DNA of 64,000 nt from an uncultured Paracoccaceae bacterium (GTDB lineage Bacteria > Pseudomonadota > Alphaproteobacteria > Rhodobacterales > Rhodobacteraceae). The DNA is taken from assembly GCA_947498415.1 (NCBI GenBank), contig CANMKB010000005.1:1-64000 (forward strand), in the 5' to 3' direction. Under the pieces are notes generated by a model. The model ran no database searches. It was given only the letters and a program-made list of their open reading frames with translations, and was not told where the DNA came from. Both the position numbers and the translations under genes were made by a program. This document shows positions 9,522 through 19,387 of the stretch, piece by piece (position 1 is the first letter of the stretch; each line of letters begins with the position of its first letter).

Positions 9522-9627
9522 GAAAGCGGTAGGGATACCCCCGCCACTTATCGATTGCCTGAAACTTTGGGCAAGATTGCCGGTCCCCCGTCCTGTTCGC
9601 GCGTTTCCTGGGGGGCCGGTGTTTCTT
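9522..9627 (+). ncRNA. Candidate FNR-dependent small RNA with three hairpins
   Basis: Starts at the TSS predicted from the 9474-9487 FNR box; hairpins GCGGtaGGGataCCCCCGC (9526-9544), TTGCC-N10-GGCAA (9555-9574), CCGGTCCCCC-N20-GGGGGGCCGG (9580-9619) then TGTTTCTTT. Confidence 0.4.
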
Positions 9628-9694
9628 TGTTGGAGGAAGCGTTGGTTCATTCCCGCAGGAGCGCAGGTAAAAAGGTTCATTTGAGATACAGAAT

Positions 9695-9708
9695 TTGATG
9701 CAGGTCAA
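9695..9708 (+). promoter_or_regulatory. FNR-type site upstream of ccoG
   Basis: TTGATGCAGGTCAA (one mismatch); GATAGT -10-like hexamer at 9731-9736, ccoG ATG at 9757. Confidence 0.8.
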
Positions 9709-9756
9709 AGATTGCATTCCTCAGACCTGAGATAGTGCAGCGACGCCCAAACCAAG

Positions 9757-11208
9757 ATGAGCGATTCTGTGAACCAGCCTGAAACACCTTCTAGCCTATT
9801 TGTGGCCCAAGAGCCGATCTTTCCCAGACGCGTTTCTGGCCGTTTTCGTAACCTAAAGTGGGTGATTATGGCGGTCACATTGGCGATATATTACGTCACG
9901 CCTTGGCTGCGCTGGGATCGAGGGCCGAGCCTTCCGGATCAGGCTGTGTTGGTTGATCTGGCAAACCGACGGTTCTTTTTCTTTTGGATCGAAATTTGGC
10001 CGCACGAGTTTTACTTTGTTGCGGGGCTTTTGATCATGGCGGGGTTGGGCCTGTTTCTGTTTACCTCGGCTTTGGGGCGTGTGTGGTGTGGCTATACCTG
10101 TCCACAAACTGTTTGGACGGATTTGTTCATCGCTGTAGAGCGTTGGGTTGAAGGTGATCGAAACGCAAGACTGCGGCTACATCGGCAGAAAAAGTGGGAT
10201 TTTCGCAAAGTTAGGCTGCGGGTCACAAAGACAATCTTGTGGTTGTTGATAGGTCTCGCGACCGGTGGCGCTTGGGTATTTTACTTTGCTGATGCGCCTA
10301 CCTTGATGAATGATCTCGTTTCGCTGACGGCGCATCCTGTCGCCTATAGTACGATGGCCATTCTGACTTTCACGACGTTTCTTTTTGGGGGCTATGCCCG
10401 CGAACAAATCTGTATCTACGCTTGTCCTTGGCCACGCATTCAAGCCGCAATGATGGACGAAGATACGTTGACGGTGGGGTATCGCGATTGGCGCGGAGAG
10501 CCGCGCGGCAAACACAGAAAACGACAATCCGAGGCCGAAGCGCCGAAAGGGGACTGTATTGATTGTATGGCCTGCGTAAATGTTTGCCCCATGGGGATCG
10601 ACATTCGCGATGGGCAACAGATGGAATGTATCACCTGTGCATTGTGCATCGATGCCTGTGACGACGTCATGGATAAGATCGGCAAGCCACGCGGATTGAT
10701 TGATTATATGGCGCTTTCTGATGAATCCAATGAACGGGCCGGGCAGGCGCCCAAACAAATTTGGAAGCATATTCTGCGCCCGCGCACGATCATTTATACT
10801 GTGCTTTGGTCATTGGTCGGGGTGATGCTTGTGGTCGCACTGTTCTTACGCTCTGACATTGACGTGACTGTCGCGCCTGTGCGCAATCCAACCTTTGTGA
10901 CGCTGTCTGACGGCACCATTCGCAACACCTATGAGGTGCGCCTGCGCAATAAGCAGGGCGAAGAGCGGGCCATAGAAATCTCGGCCAAAGGGGATCCTGA
11001 CATACACCTTAGTATCCAAGGGATCGAGGGGCGAACTGTAAGTGTACCCGCGGATGAAACCCTGTTGCGTCGCGTTTATGTGGATGCGCCTCAAGACAGC
11101 CTCCCAGCAAGAAACGCCCATAGCAATGTGCGGATTTGGGTCGAAGACCCCGAAAGCGGCGCACGTATTCACAAAGACACCGTTTTCACAGGAAAGGGTA
11201 ACTCATGA
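9757..11208 (+). CDS. ccoG: Cytochrome c oxidase accessory protein CcoG (FixG/RdxA-type, 4Fe-4S)
   Basis: CGYTCPQTVWTDLFI, CIDCMACVNVCPMGIDIRDG and CITCALCIDACDDVM clusters; followed by ccoH/I/S. Confidence 0.96.
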   Translation: MSDSVNQPETPSSLFVAQEPIFPRRVSGRFRNLKWVIMAVTLAIYYVTPWLRWDRGPSLPDQAVLVDLANRRFFFFWIEIWPHEFYFVAGLLIMAGLGLFLFTSALGRVWCGYTCPQTVWTDLFIAVERWVEGDRNARLRLHRQKKWDFRKVRLRVTKTILWLLIGLATGGAWVFYFADAPTLMNDLVSLTAHPVAYSTMAILTFTTFLFGGYAREQICIYACPWPRIQAAMMDEDTLTVGYRDWRGEPRGKHRKRQSEAEAPKGDCIDCMACVNVCPMGIDIRDGQQMECITCALCIDACDDVMDKIGKPRGLIDYMALSDESNERAGQAPKQIWKHILRPRTIIYTVLWSLVGVMLVVALFLRSDIDVTVAPVRNPTFVTLSDGTIRNTYEVRLRNKQGEERAIEISAKGDPDIHLSIQGIEGRTVSVPADETLLRRVYVDAPQDSLPARNAHSNVRIWVEDPESGARIHKDTVFTGKGNS

Positions 11209-11666
11209 CTGAACCAAAAAAATTCACTGGCCGTCATGCTGCAATGATTTTTGTTGGGGCATTTACCGTGATCATCGGTGTGAACTTGGCCTTGGCGTTT
11301 AACGCCGTGAAGACCTTTCCGGGGCTTGAAGTCAAAAACTCTTATGTGGCGAGCCAGCAATTTAACAAACGCAAATCTGTGCAAACCGCGCTGGGCTGGC
11401 AAGTGACGGCAAAGGCGCAGGGTGATGTGGTTTATTTAAAGATCGTGGATCAGTCTGGAACCCCGGTGGAAGTCAAACGGCTAGACGCCGTGTTGGGCCG
11501 GGCGACACATGTGCAAGATGATGTCGCGCCAGATTTTGAGTTTGATGGCTCTGCCTATGTCGCGCCGCTCGTTTTGGGGGCAGGGAATTGGAATATCCGC
11601 ATGTCGGCACTGGCTCACGATGGGTCTGAATTCTCGCAGCGCGTTGTTTTGCACGTGGTGGATTGA
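11205..11666 (+). CDS. ccoH: FixH/CcoH family protein
   Basis: FTGRHAAMIFVGAFTVIIGVNLALAFNAVKTFPGLEVKNSYVASQQFN; overlaps ccoG by 4 nt. Confidence 0.93.
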   Translation: MTEPKKFTGRHAAMIFVGAFTVIIGVNLALAFNAVKTFPGLEVKNSYVASQQFNKRKSVQTALGWQVTAKAQGDVVYLKIVDQSGTPVEVKRLDAVLGRATHVQDDVAPDFEFDGSAYVAPLVLGAGNWNIRMSALAHDGSEFSQRVVLHVVD

Positions 11667-13865
11667 TTGATGGGTGTTGCGGCGAAGCTACCGATGTCAG
11701 CGTGTCCGGCTTGTGATGTCGCACCTTTGGCCATTGAGCGGGCGCGAGACGCAGAGGTGAGCCCCAACGCACGGTTGGCGCTCAGCCTTCCTTCGGTTCA
11801 TTGTGCCGCCTGTATTTCGGCCGTCGAACGGGCCTTGGATCAAACACCGGGCGTGCTGTCAGCTCGGGTCAATCTAACGCTAAAGCGTGTCTCAATCGAG
11901 GCGGACCCTGACGTGAGCGTGACGGCTCTTATCCAGACACTTAATGACATTGGGTATGAAGCCTACGAATTAGATCTTGGCACGTTAAGTGCAACAGATG
12001 CTGACAAGGCCGGACGCGATCTGTTGATGCGCTTGGCGGTTGTTGGGTTTGCCAATATGAACGTGATGTTGCTGTCTATTTCTGTGTGGGCAGGGGCCGA
12101 AGATTCGACCCGCGATTTGTTCCATTGGATTTCGGCCTGCATTACGTTTCCTGCCATCGCATTTTGTGGCAAGCCATTTTATGTGAATGCATGGCGGGCG
12201 CTTAGCCATAGGCGCCTTAACATGGATGTGCCTATTGTCTTGGCGATCCTCCTCGCGCTTTTGACATCCTTGTGGGAAGTCATTTTGTCAGGGCAACACG
12301 CCTATTTTGATGCTGCGCTGACCCTTGTGTTCTTCTTGCTGGCCGGGCGCTATCTGGATCATCGCACCCGGGTCGTTGCCCGATCAGCGGCCGAGGAACT
12401 GGCGGCGCTTGAGGTACCTCGCGCGATCCGGTTGGTCGATGGTCAGGGCGAGACGGTTCCCGTTTCAGAGCTGTGTGTGGATGACTTGTTGTCGATCAAG
12501 CCGGGGGGGCGCATGCCTGTCGACGGTGTGATTGTTGAGGGCCAGTCGGAACTGGATAGATCATTATTAACCGGGGAAACGGTGCCTGTTTTCGCGCAAA
12601 TCGGCACTGCGGTTAGCGCAGGTGAAGTTAATCTGACTGGCCCGCTGGTGATTAGGGCCACGGCTGTCGGAGGTGACACTAGCTTGCATCGCATGGCTGA
12701 TCTGGTGGCTGTCGCTGAATCTGGCCGCTCACGTTACACATCGCTCGCGGATAAAGCAGCGAAGCTTTATGCGCCGGGCGTGCATATTCTGTCGGCGCTT
12801 GCATTTCTGGGATGGTTTTTGTTCACCTTTGATGTGCGCACGGCGCTGAATATTGCCGCGGCTGTGTTGATCATCACTTGCCCTTGTGCGCTTGGACTGG
12901 CGGTGCCAGCGGTGACAACCGCCGCTGCGGGGCGACTATTTCGGATGGGCATGTTGGTCAAACATGCCACCGCGTTGGAACGATTGGCCGAGGTCGATAC
13001 CGTTGTTTTTGACAAGACAGGTACGTTGACCGTGGGCGCACCCGAGATTGTCAATTTCGAAGCGCTGTCTTCTTCACAACAAGAAATTGCGATGACGTTG
13101 GCATCGGGCTCTGCCCATCCTTTGGCAGAGGCCGTTGCAAAGGCAGGCAAAGCCCAAAACATTTCCTTCGCGGAAATTCAGGAACTCGTTGAATTGCCGG
13201 GCTACGGAATTACCGGAAAATGGCAAGGCAAAACCGTTCGACTGGGGCGTGCGCAGTGGGTGGGAGCCGAACAGCTTGATCAAACCGCTGTGTATTTTGG
13301 TGTAGTGGGGCAGGCGCCCGTTGCCTTGCGATGCGTAGATACGCTGCGCGAGGGCGCCGCTGTGGCAGTGGCCGCGCTGCAGAAAAGCGGCAAACATGTG
13401 CTGTTGTTATCTGGCGATTCCAAAGGCGCTGTTCAAACCGTCGCGGCGCAGTTGAAGATCGCCGATTGGGTTGCCGAGGTACTGCCGGATGAAAAGGCCA
13501 AGTTCGTTCAGTCTTTGACAGATGATGGTCGTCACGTTTTGATGGTTGGTGATGGTTTGAACGATACAGCAGCGCTTGCGGCAGCACATGTTTCGCTATC
13601 GCCTGCTTCGGCATTAGACGCGGCGCGGGTTGCCTCGGATATCGTGTTGCTGGGAGGGGCTCTTTCACCAATTGCGACAGCCTTGTCGATTGCACAGACC
13701 GCCACGCGGCGCATTCACCAAAACTTTCAGATCGCGACCTTTTACAACATCATTGCCGTTCCGCTTGCTGTGGCAGGGTTGGCGACGCCATTGATCGCGG
13801 CATTGGCCATGTCGACAAGTTCGATCACTGTCTCACTCAACGCTTTGAGGTTAAGGGCATCATGA
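11667..13865 (+). CDS. ccoI: Heavy-metal (copper) P1B-type ATPase for cbb3 oxidase assembly
   Basis: HCAAC metal-binding motif, CPCALGLAVP, DKTGTLT, GDGLND. Confidence 0.96.
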   Translation: MMGVAAKLPMSACPACDVAPLAIERARDAEVSPNARLALSLPSVHCAACISAVERALDQTPGVLSARVNLTLKRVSIEADPDVSVTALIQTLNDIGYEAYELDLGTLSATDADKAGRDLLMRLAVVGFANMNVMLLSISVWAGAEDSTRDLFHWISACITFPAIAFCGKPFYVNAWRALSHRRLNMDVPIVLAILLALLTSLWEVILSGQHAYFDAALTLVFFLLAGRYLDHRTRVVARSAAEELAALEVPRAIRLVDGQGETVPVSELCVDDLLSIKPGGRMPVDGVIVEGQSELDRSLLTGETVPVFAQIGTAVSAGEVNLTGPLVIRATAVGGDTSLHRMADLVAVAESGRSRYTSLADKAAKLYAPGVHILSALAFLGWFLFTFDVRTALNIAAAVLIITCPCALGLAVPAVTTAAAGRLFRMGMLVKHATALERLAEVDTVVFDKTGTLTVGAPEIVNFEALSSSQQEIAMTLASGSAHPLAEAVAKAGKAQNISFAEIQELVELPGYGITGKWQGKTVRLGRAQWVGAEQLDQTAVYFGVVGQAPVALRCVDTLREGAAVAVAALQKSGKHVLLLSGDSKGAVQTVAAQLKIADWVAEVLPDEKAKFVQSLTDDGRHVLMVGDGLNDTAALAAAHVSLSPASALDAARVASDIVLLGGALSPIATALSIAQTATRRIHQNFQIATFYNIIAVPLAVAGLATPLIAALAMSTSSITVSLNALRLRAS

Positions 13866-14020
13866 CAATTTTAACGTATCTGATCCCAATATCATTGATC
13901 TTGGGCGCCATTGGTTTGCTTGGGTTCATCTACACGCTGCGCAGCCAGCAATACGATGATCCCGAAGGGGATGCGCAACGTATCTTGAACTCTGATTGGG
14001 ATGATCGCCCAAAACCCTAG
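13862..14020 (+). CDS. ccoS: cbb3-type cytochrome oxidase assembly protein CcoS (52 aa)
   Basis: Not in ORF track; MTILTYLIPISLILGAIGLLGFIYTLRSQQYDDPEGDAQRILNSDWDDRPKP, ATGA overlap with ccoI stop. Confidence 0.92.
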   Translation: MTILTYLIPISLILGAIGLLGFIYTLRSQQYDDPEGDAQRILNSDWDDRPKP

Positions 14021-14709
14021 GGGAGATAGGCGAATTCCGCAGGTGCGAGGCCGTCAATCTCTACTACGCAGGTGTCACCGGGCTGCAGCGGACCAACACC
14101 TTCGGGCGTGCCAGTCATGATCAGGTCACCGGCCATCAGCGTGACGTAGCGCGAAAGATGCGAAATAATGTCTTCGACTGGCCAGGTCATATCACCAAGA
14201 TCGCCATCTTGTCTTAGCCCACCGTTGACCTTTGCTGTGATCCGTCCGGTTTCGAGCGACTTAACTTGCCCTATAGGGGTGATGGCGCCAATGACGGCAG
14301 ATTGATCAAATCCTTTGGCCATATCCCAAGGTCGGCCCGCCTTTTTGGCGACCGCTTGCAAATCACGTCTGGTGAGATCGTTACCCGCGGCCACACCCCA
14401 AATGGTATCAAATGCTTGATCCGGGGCAATGTTCTGCGCCGTAGCGCCGATTGCGACAACCAGCTCTGCTTCGTGATGCAGGTTTTGTGTCCGCGATGGA
14501 AAGATCAGGCGCGTGCCAGATTGGGCAATCGCACTCGCGGGTTTTGAAAAGAAAAACGGCGGTGCTTTGTCTGGGTCACTTCCCATTTCCCGGGCGTGGG
14601 CGCGGTAGTTTTGCCCGACACAATAGATGCGGCGCACTGGGAATGTGGCAGACTGCCCTATTACAGGTAGCTGTGTCTGAGGGGCGGGTGGGAATACAAA
14701 TTGAGACAT
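14017..14709 (-). CDS. Fumarylacetoacetate hydrolase family protein
   Basis: FPVRRIYCVGQNYRAHAREMGSDPDKAPPFFFSKP ... GVAAGNDLTRRDLQ ... GDLIMTGTPEGVGPLQPGD. Confidence 0.93.
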   Translation of the reverse strand: MSQFVFPPAPQTQLPVIGQSATFPVRRIYCVGQNYRAHAREMGSDPDKAPPFFFSKPASAIAQSGTRLIFPSRTQNLHHEAELVVAIGATAQNIAPDQAFDTIWGVAAGNDLTRRDLQAVAKKAGRPWDMAKGFDQSAVIGAITPIGQVKSLETGRITAKVNGGLRQDGDLGDMTWPVEDIISHLSRYVTLMAGDLIMTGTPEGVGPLQPGDTCVVEIDGLAPAEFAYLP

Positions 14710-14732
14710 GGAGGCTAATTAGACCAAGCTTG

Positions 14733-16178
14733 TTAGCTTGGTCCAATCATAAAACAAGACACCTGACGGGCTTGCAGGCGACGACATGCGAGGTCTGCGG
14801 TTTCACGGGTAAGACCCATAAAGTTCGCATCAAAGCCGCGCTTGGATTTGACCACTTTACGCAGGCTGCCATCCAATGTGTTCATTTCTGCAAGAGCCGT
14901 CTTCAACAGAATTTTCTCTGCGGCATATCGGTTGGGATAGCGTCCAACGTTAATACCCCAGTGACGGCCTCCCGAAGTGGACAGGCGGGTCACAACTTGC
15001 GGCTGCTGGTCTTCGATAATGCGTTTCTTGGGCGCTTCGGCTTTTGCCTTGGGGGCCGGAGCTGGCGCGGAGGTGGGATAAAGCGAGGCAGAGGTGCTTT
15101 GGGCCTCGCGCAGTGCAGATTCGATGTCAGCTTCGATCGACTTGCTGGCCAATGCGGCGATCGCGCCCGGTGCTTTTTCAAGCTTTGGCGCTTCTGCGAC
15201 CACTGTTGGTGCACTGCTTGGGCGCAGAACAGGGCGCAGGCTCTGTGTTACAGCAGTTGCGACGCGAATGGTCTTAGTGCCTGGTGTGTCGCCGCCACTG
15301 GTGCCAGCGTTGCCCACATAGGCAGGGCGACCTGGTTGACGAAGTGCAACTCGTGTTGGGGCGCGGCGGAAGCCAAGATCAAGCAGCTCGGCGACCTTCG
15401 CGTTACGCGATGCTGTAGAGCGGCCGCCAAATACGGTGGCGATGATGCGTTCGTTGCCACGCTCTGCTGAGGCCACAAGGTTAAAGCCCGCTGCGCGGGT
15501 ATAGCCTGTTTTAATGCCATCTGCGCCACGGTAGGCGCCGAGCAAACGACGGTTGGTGTTCGCCACTTCGCGAATGCCCGCATGGGTCGTGCGGCGCGAG
15601 AAGAGGTTATAATATTCAGGGTAGTCATACAAAACGTGACGCCCAAGGGTCGTCATATCTCGTGCGGTCGACATATGCCCTTTTTCGGTCAGGCCATGTG
15701 CGTTGCGGAATGTGGTTTGCGTCATGCCCAGGGCTTTGGCTGTACGGGTCATCCGGCGGGCAAAGGCCGCTTCGGAACCGGAAATCGCCTCGCCGATGGC
15801 GGTGGCTGCATCGTTTGCAGATTTCACAGCCGCCGCGCGCACAAGGTAGCGCAGGGCAATGCGTTGGCCTGCCTTTAGGCCAAGCTTAGAAGGCGGCTCG
15901 GACGCCGCCTTTTTCGAGATGCGCACTTTGGTGTCCATCGAGAGTTCACCATTTTCAACCGCCTCGAAGGCGATATAAAGCGTCATCATTTTTGTTAGGG
16001 ATGCCGGATGCAAACGCGTATCGGCATTGCGCGAGTGAAGCACTTTGCCTGATCGAGCATCAACCACCATCGCTGCATAGGGCGCAGCAACTGATGTCAT
16101 GGCGCTTGCGACCATGAATACAACCATTGAGAGGATATACAGACCCAATAGGGCCGGCTTTCGCTGCCGAACCTTCAC
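14733..16178 (-). CDS. D-alanyl-D-alanine carboxypeptidase (PBP5/6 type) with C-terminal SPOR-like domain
   Basis: HPASLTKMMTLYIAFE (SxxK), SANDAATAIGEAISGS (SxN), DGIKTGYTRAAGFNLVASAERG (KTG); C-terminal WGINVGRYPNRYAAEKILLKTALAEM. Confidence 0.92.
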   Translation of the reverse strand: MKVRQRKPALLGLYILSMVVFMVASAMTSVAAPYAAMVVDARSGKVLHSRNADTRLHPASLTKMMTLYIAFEAVENGELSMDTKVRISKKAASEPPSKLGLKAGQRIALRYLVRAAAVKSANDAATAIGEAISGSEAAFARRMTRTAKALGMTQTTFRNAHGLTEKGHMSTARDMTTLGRHVLYDYPEYYNLFSRRTTHAGIREVANTNRRLLGAYRGADGIKTGYTRAAGFNLVASAERGNERIIATVFGGRSTASRNAKVAELLDLGFRRAPTRVALRQPGRPAYVGNAGTSGGDTPGTKTIRVATAVTQSLRPVLRPSSAPTVVAEAPKLEKAPGAIAALASKSIEADIESALREAQSTSASLYPTSAPAPAPKAKAEAPKKRIIEDQQPQVVTRLSTSGGRHWGINVGRYPNRYAAEKILLKTALAEMNTLDGSLRKVVKSKRGFDANFMGLTRETADLACRRLQARQVSCFMIGPS

Positions 16179-16381
16179 TTTACTTGCCTCACTTGCCTCA
16201 TGTCGTCGATTTTTCGACTGACTTTATTAAAATCAAGCTAGCATAGAGCGCTTTTTGAAGAAACCCTTTGATTCAACTCGTTTGATTAACAACAGGTTTA
16301 AGAATTCCCAGATTTGGGGTGTTCTTTATCGGCTGCAACTAGACTGTCGAATGTGGCGAAAATGGGGCGACGGTTTTATGT

Positions 16382-17089
16382 TCAGTTTTCGGTCAATGAT
16401 TGAATGAGCTGCGGAAACTGATGAAGTGATTCTAGTGCATGATAGCGGGGAGCATGGGTTGGTGGCTCTGCCGCTTCGAGTGCCCAGACCTGCCCGTGGG
16501 GCACATAAACGCCCCATCCGCCCGCGTGAACCATAGGCAAAACATCAGATTTCATTGAATTTCCGACCATCAGGCCACGCGACACACACTCTCCGTGTTG
16601 AGAGAAAATGCGATGGTACACTGCGGTGGTTTTGTCTGACACGATTTCGACGCCGTCAAATAAATCCCCCAAACCGGATTGTGCCAGTTTGCGTTCTTGA
16701 TCCAGCAAATCCCCTTTGGTCACCAAAAGCACGGTATGAGATTGGGCTGCATATGCCACTGCTTCGGCGGCATGAGGTAAAAGTTCGATGGGATGGGCCA
16801 GCATTTCACGGCCAGCATCCATCAATTCAGAAATGACCGAGGCTGGTACCGTTTCACCTGTCACCTCAATGGCGGTCTCGATCATCGATAAGACAAAGCC
16901 TTTCACACCAAACCCATAGTGCCCAAGATTACGCCGTTCTGCCTCTAATAGCCGATCCTCAAGGTGTTCTTTCTCGGCAAAATCCGACAACAATTCTGCG
17001 AATCGATTTTGGGTCAGTTGGAAAAAACGTTCATTGGCCCAGAGGGTATCGTCTGCGTCGAAACCGATTGTTGTTATTTTTGAAGTCAT
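16382..17089 (-). CDS. HAD family hydrolase
   Basis: GFDADDTLW motif I, LLVTKGD, VGNSMKSDVLPMVHAGGWGVYVPHG. Confidence 0.9.
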   Translation of the reverse strand: MTSKITTIGFDADDTLWANERFFQLTQNRFAELLSDFAEKEHLEDRLLEAERRNLGHYGFGVKGFVLSMIETAIEVTGETVPASVISELMDAGREMLAHPIELLPHAAEAVAYAAQSHTVLLVTKGDLLDQERKLAQSGLGDLFDGVEIVSDKTTAVYHRIFSQHGECVSRGLMVGNSMKSDVLPMVHAGGWGVYVPHGQVWALEAAEPPTHAPRYHALESLHQFPQLIQSLTEN

Positions 17090-17179
17090 GATAGCATCTC
17101 AAGTAGGTTGAACCTCTTTCCTAACGGCAATGACACGTTATATACAGCGTTCAACTTGTGAAACCGGAACGCAATTAGA

Positions 17180-17518
17180 ATGGCTTTTGAACCGCTGATG
17201 ATGTCTGACGACTTTGATGACGATGGCGATGCCGGCGTCGCCGTTAAGACGCGTGCGCGAACAAAACGCCCGCCGTTGTACAAGGTTTTGCTGCTGAATG
17301 ATGACTATACGCCAATGGAATTTGTCGTACACATTCTGGAACGGTTCTTTGGCATGACGCACGCACAAGCGTTTGAGATCATGCTGGTTGTTCATAAAAA
17401 AGGTGTCGCAGTTGTTGGCGTGTTCAGCCATGAGATTGCTGAAACCAAGGTGACACAGGTGATGGATTTCGCGCGGCGTCACCAACACCCGTTGCAATGC
17501 ACAATGGAAAAGGAGTGA
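17180..17518 (+). CDS. clpS: ATP-dependent Clp protease adaptor ClpS
   Basis: [61 protein letters not shown]. Confidence 0.97.
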   Translation: MAFEPLMMSDDFDDDGDAGVAVKTRARTKRPPLYKVLLLNDDYTPMEFVVHILERFFGMTHAQAFEIMLVVHKKGVAVVGVFSHEIAETKVTQVMDFARRHQHPLQCTMEKE

Positions 17519-17549
17519 TCCGCAGCCACGCAGGCGGATCAAGTTAACC

Positions 17550-18533
17550 ATGTCCCATCCCAGATTATCGCTGGCCATTCAGAATGGTCAGCTTGTTTTG
17601 CCGCCTGAGGGTCGCATTGCGCTTTACGCTCCACCGATTGATGCAGATCTGTCTGCTCTGCCACGTGATCGCTGCGTTATCATTCACACGTTAAAGCCAG
17701 CGTATGATGCTTTTGAGTGTGCTGGATATGACTGCATCACACAGGCCGATGGCGCGTTTGCAGCGTCGATCGTTTATCTGACCCGTGCAAAAGCATTGGC
17801 CCGAGGTTTGATCTCACAAGCCGCGGTTTCTGGTGGGCTGGTGATTGTGGATGGCCAAAAAACAGACGGCGCGGAATCTGCTTTGAATGACTGTAAAAAA
17901 CGCAGTTCTATCTTGGGGAGCGTATCAAAGGCCCACGGTAAGCTATTCTGGTTTGAGGGCGGTGAATTTTCTGATTGGGCCCTGTCTGGCCCGGCGCCTG
18001 TCGAAGGTGGTTTTGTCACGGCACCCGGCGTGTTTTCCGCAGATGGGATTGACCCGGCCTCAAAGGCGCTCGCAGCAGCCTTGCCGCCCAAACTTGGCAA
18101 ACAGGTCGCTGATCTGGGCGCGGGATGGGGATATCTGTCACGCAGCATCCTAGAGCGCGCGGATGTTGAGAACCTGTATCTGGTCGAAGCTGACGAAACG
18201 GCTTTGGAATGCGCAAAGATGAATGTGCAAGATCCGCGTGCAGATTTTCATTGGGCCGATGCAACCACATGGGTGCCTCGCGCCAAGATGAATACTGTTG
18301 TTATGAACCCGCCTTTTCACACTGGGCGTGCAGCAGAGCCTGCGTTGGGGCAGGCGTTTATTGCGGCCGCGGCGGGCATGTTGGCCCCAACGGGACATCT
18401 TTGGTTGGTTGCGAACCGTCACCTTCCGTATGAGACAACGCTTGAGGGGCTATTTGCAAAAGTCGAAGAAGTGTCTGGCGACAATCGGTTTAAAATCCTT
18501 CGAGCTGAGCGGCCATCTCGCCCTCGACGCTAA
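17550..18533 (+). CDS. Class I SAM-dependent methyltransferase (RsmC-like)
   Basis: VADLGAGWGYLSRSIL, VVMNPPFHTGR, LVANRHLPYETTL. Confidence 0.9.
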   Translation: MSHPRLSLAIQNGQLVLPPEGRIALYAPPIDADLSALPRDRCVIIHTLKPAYDAFECAGYDCITQADGAFAASIVYLTRAKALARGLISQAAVSGGLVIVDGQKTDGAESALNDCKKRSSILGSVSKAHGKLFWFEGGEFSDWALSGPAPVEGGFVTAPGVFSADGIDPASKALAAALPPKLGKQVADLGAGWGYLSRSILERADVENLYLVEADETALECAKMNVQDPRADFHWADATTWVPRAKMNTVVMNPPFHTGRAAEPALGQAFIAAAAGMLAPTGHLWLVANRHLPYETTLEGLFAKVEEVSGDNRFKILRAERPSRPRR

Positions 18534-18570
18534 TCCAGCGTAATCTGCCCTAGAATCACCGAGGATACAT

Positions 18571-19374
18571 ATGTCTTTTTCAATTGCTGGTAAGACTGCC
18601 ATCATCACTGGGGCGGCAAACGGAATTGGCCTCGCCGTAAGTCGTGAATTCGCCGATCAAGGCGCAAATGTCATGATGGTGGATATGGATGAAAAACAGC
18701 TTTCCAAAGAAGTTGGTGATCTTCCCGAAGATGGAAACGTGCGCCATTTTGCGGGTGATCTGCGTGAGCGGCTGACCATTGCGAACTTGCTATCTGCGAC
18801 CATGGATGCGTTTGAGCGTGTTGATATTTTGGTAAACGCGAGCCGCCAAATTCTGCGGACCAATCCCTTGGACATGAAAGACGACAGCGTATCGATCATG
18901 CTGAACCAGAATTTGTTGACATCGTTGCGTCTGTCACAAGCGGTGGCCAAGCGGATGATTAAACAGGCTGAAGATCAGGATGATGATGCGCCAGCGGGTT
19001 CCATTGTGAATCTGTCCTCTATTGCAGCGTGTCGTACGAACCCCGATTTGATGGGGTATTCCATGGCAACCGCGGCGCTTGATCAGATGACACGGGGTTT
19101 GGCGACCGCTTTTGCGCCGCACCGCATTCGCGTGAATGCTGTCGCTTTTGGCTCTGTTATGAGCGCAAGCCTGCAAAACACATTGAAAGAATTCCCTGAT
19201 TTCAGAGAAGAGATCGAAGCCTCTACGCCACTGGGTCGCATTGCGCCGCCTACAGAGCTGGCTGATACCGTGCGCTACCTGTCGTCCGATGCCTCTGCCT
19301 TTATGACGGGGCAGGTGGTGACGGTGGATGGCGGCCGTACCTTGATTGACCCGGTGAAGTCTCCGGCTCACTAA
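18571..19374 (+). CDS. SDR family oxidoreductase
   Basis: AIITGAANGIGLAVSREFADQG, SIVNLSSIA, C-terminal FMTGQVVTVDGGRTL. Confidence 0.93.
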   Translation: MSFSIAGKTAIITGAANGIGLAVSREFADQGANVMMVDMDEKQLSKEVGDLPEDGNVRHFAGDLRERLTIANLLSATMDAFERVDILVNASRQILRTNPLDMKDDSVSIMLNQNLLTSLRLSQAVAKRMIKQAEDQDDDAPAGSIVNLSSIAACRTNPDLMGYSMATAALDQMTRGLATAFAPHRIRVNAVAFGSVMSASLQNTLKEFPDFREEIEASTPLGRIAPPTELADTVRYLSSDASAFMTGQVVTVDGGRTLIDPVKSPAH

Positions 19375-19387
19375 GTTTGGACGATTT

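Noticed and set aside
9063-9698. 211-aa plus-strand ORF spanning the CAP gene and the ccoG upstream region
   Set aside because: Overlaps the CAP domain out of frame and runs through a strong terminator and the FNR-box region.
14451-15470. 339-aa plus-strand ORF
   Set aside because: Runs antisense across two supported genes (FAH-family and carboxypeptidase); Cys/Trp/Gly-rich shadow frame.
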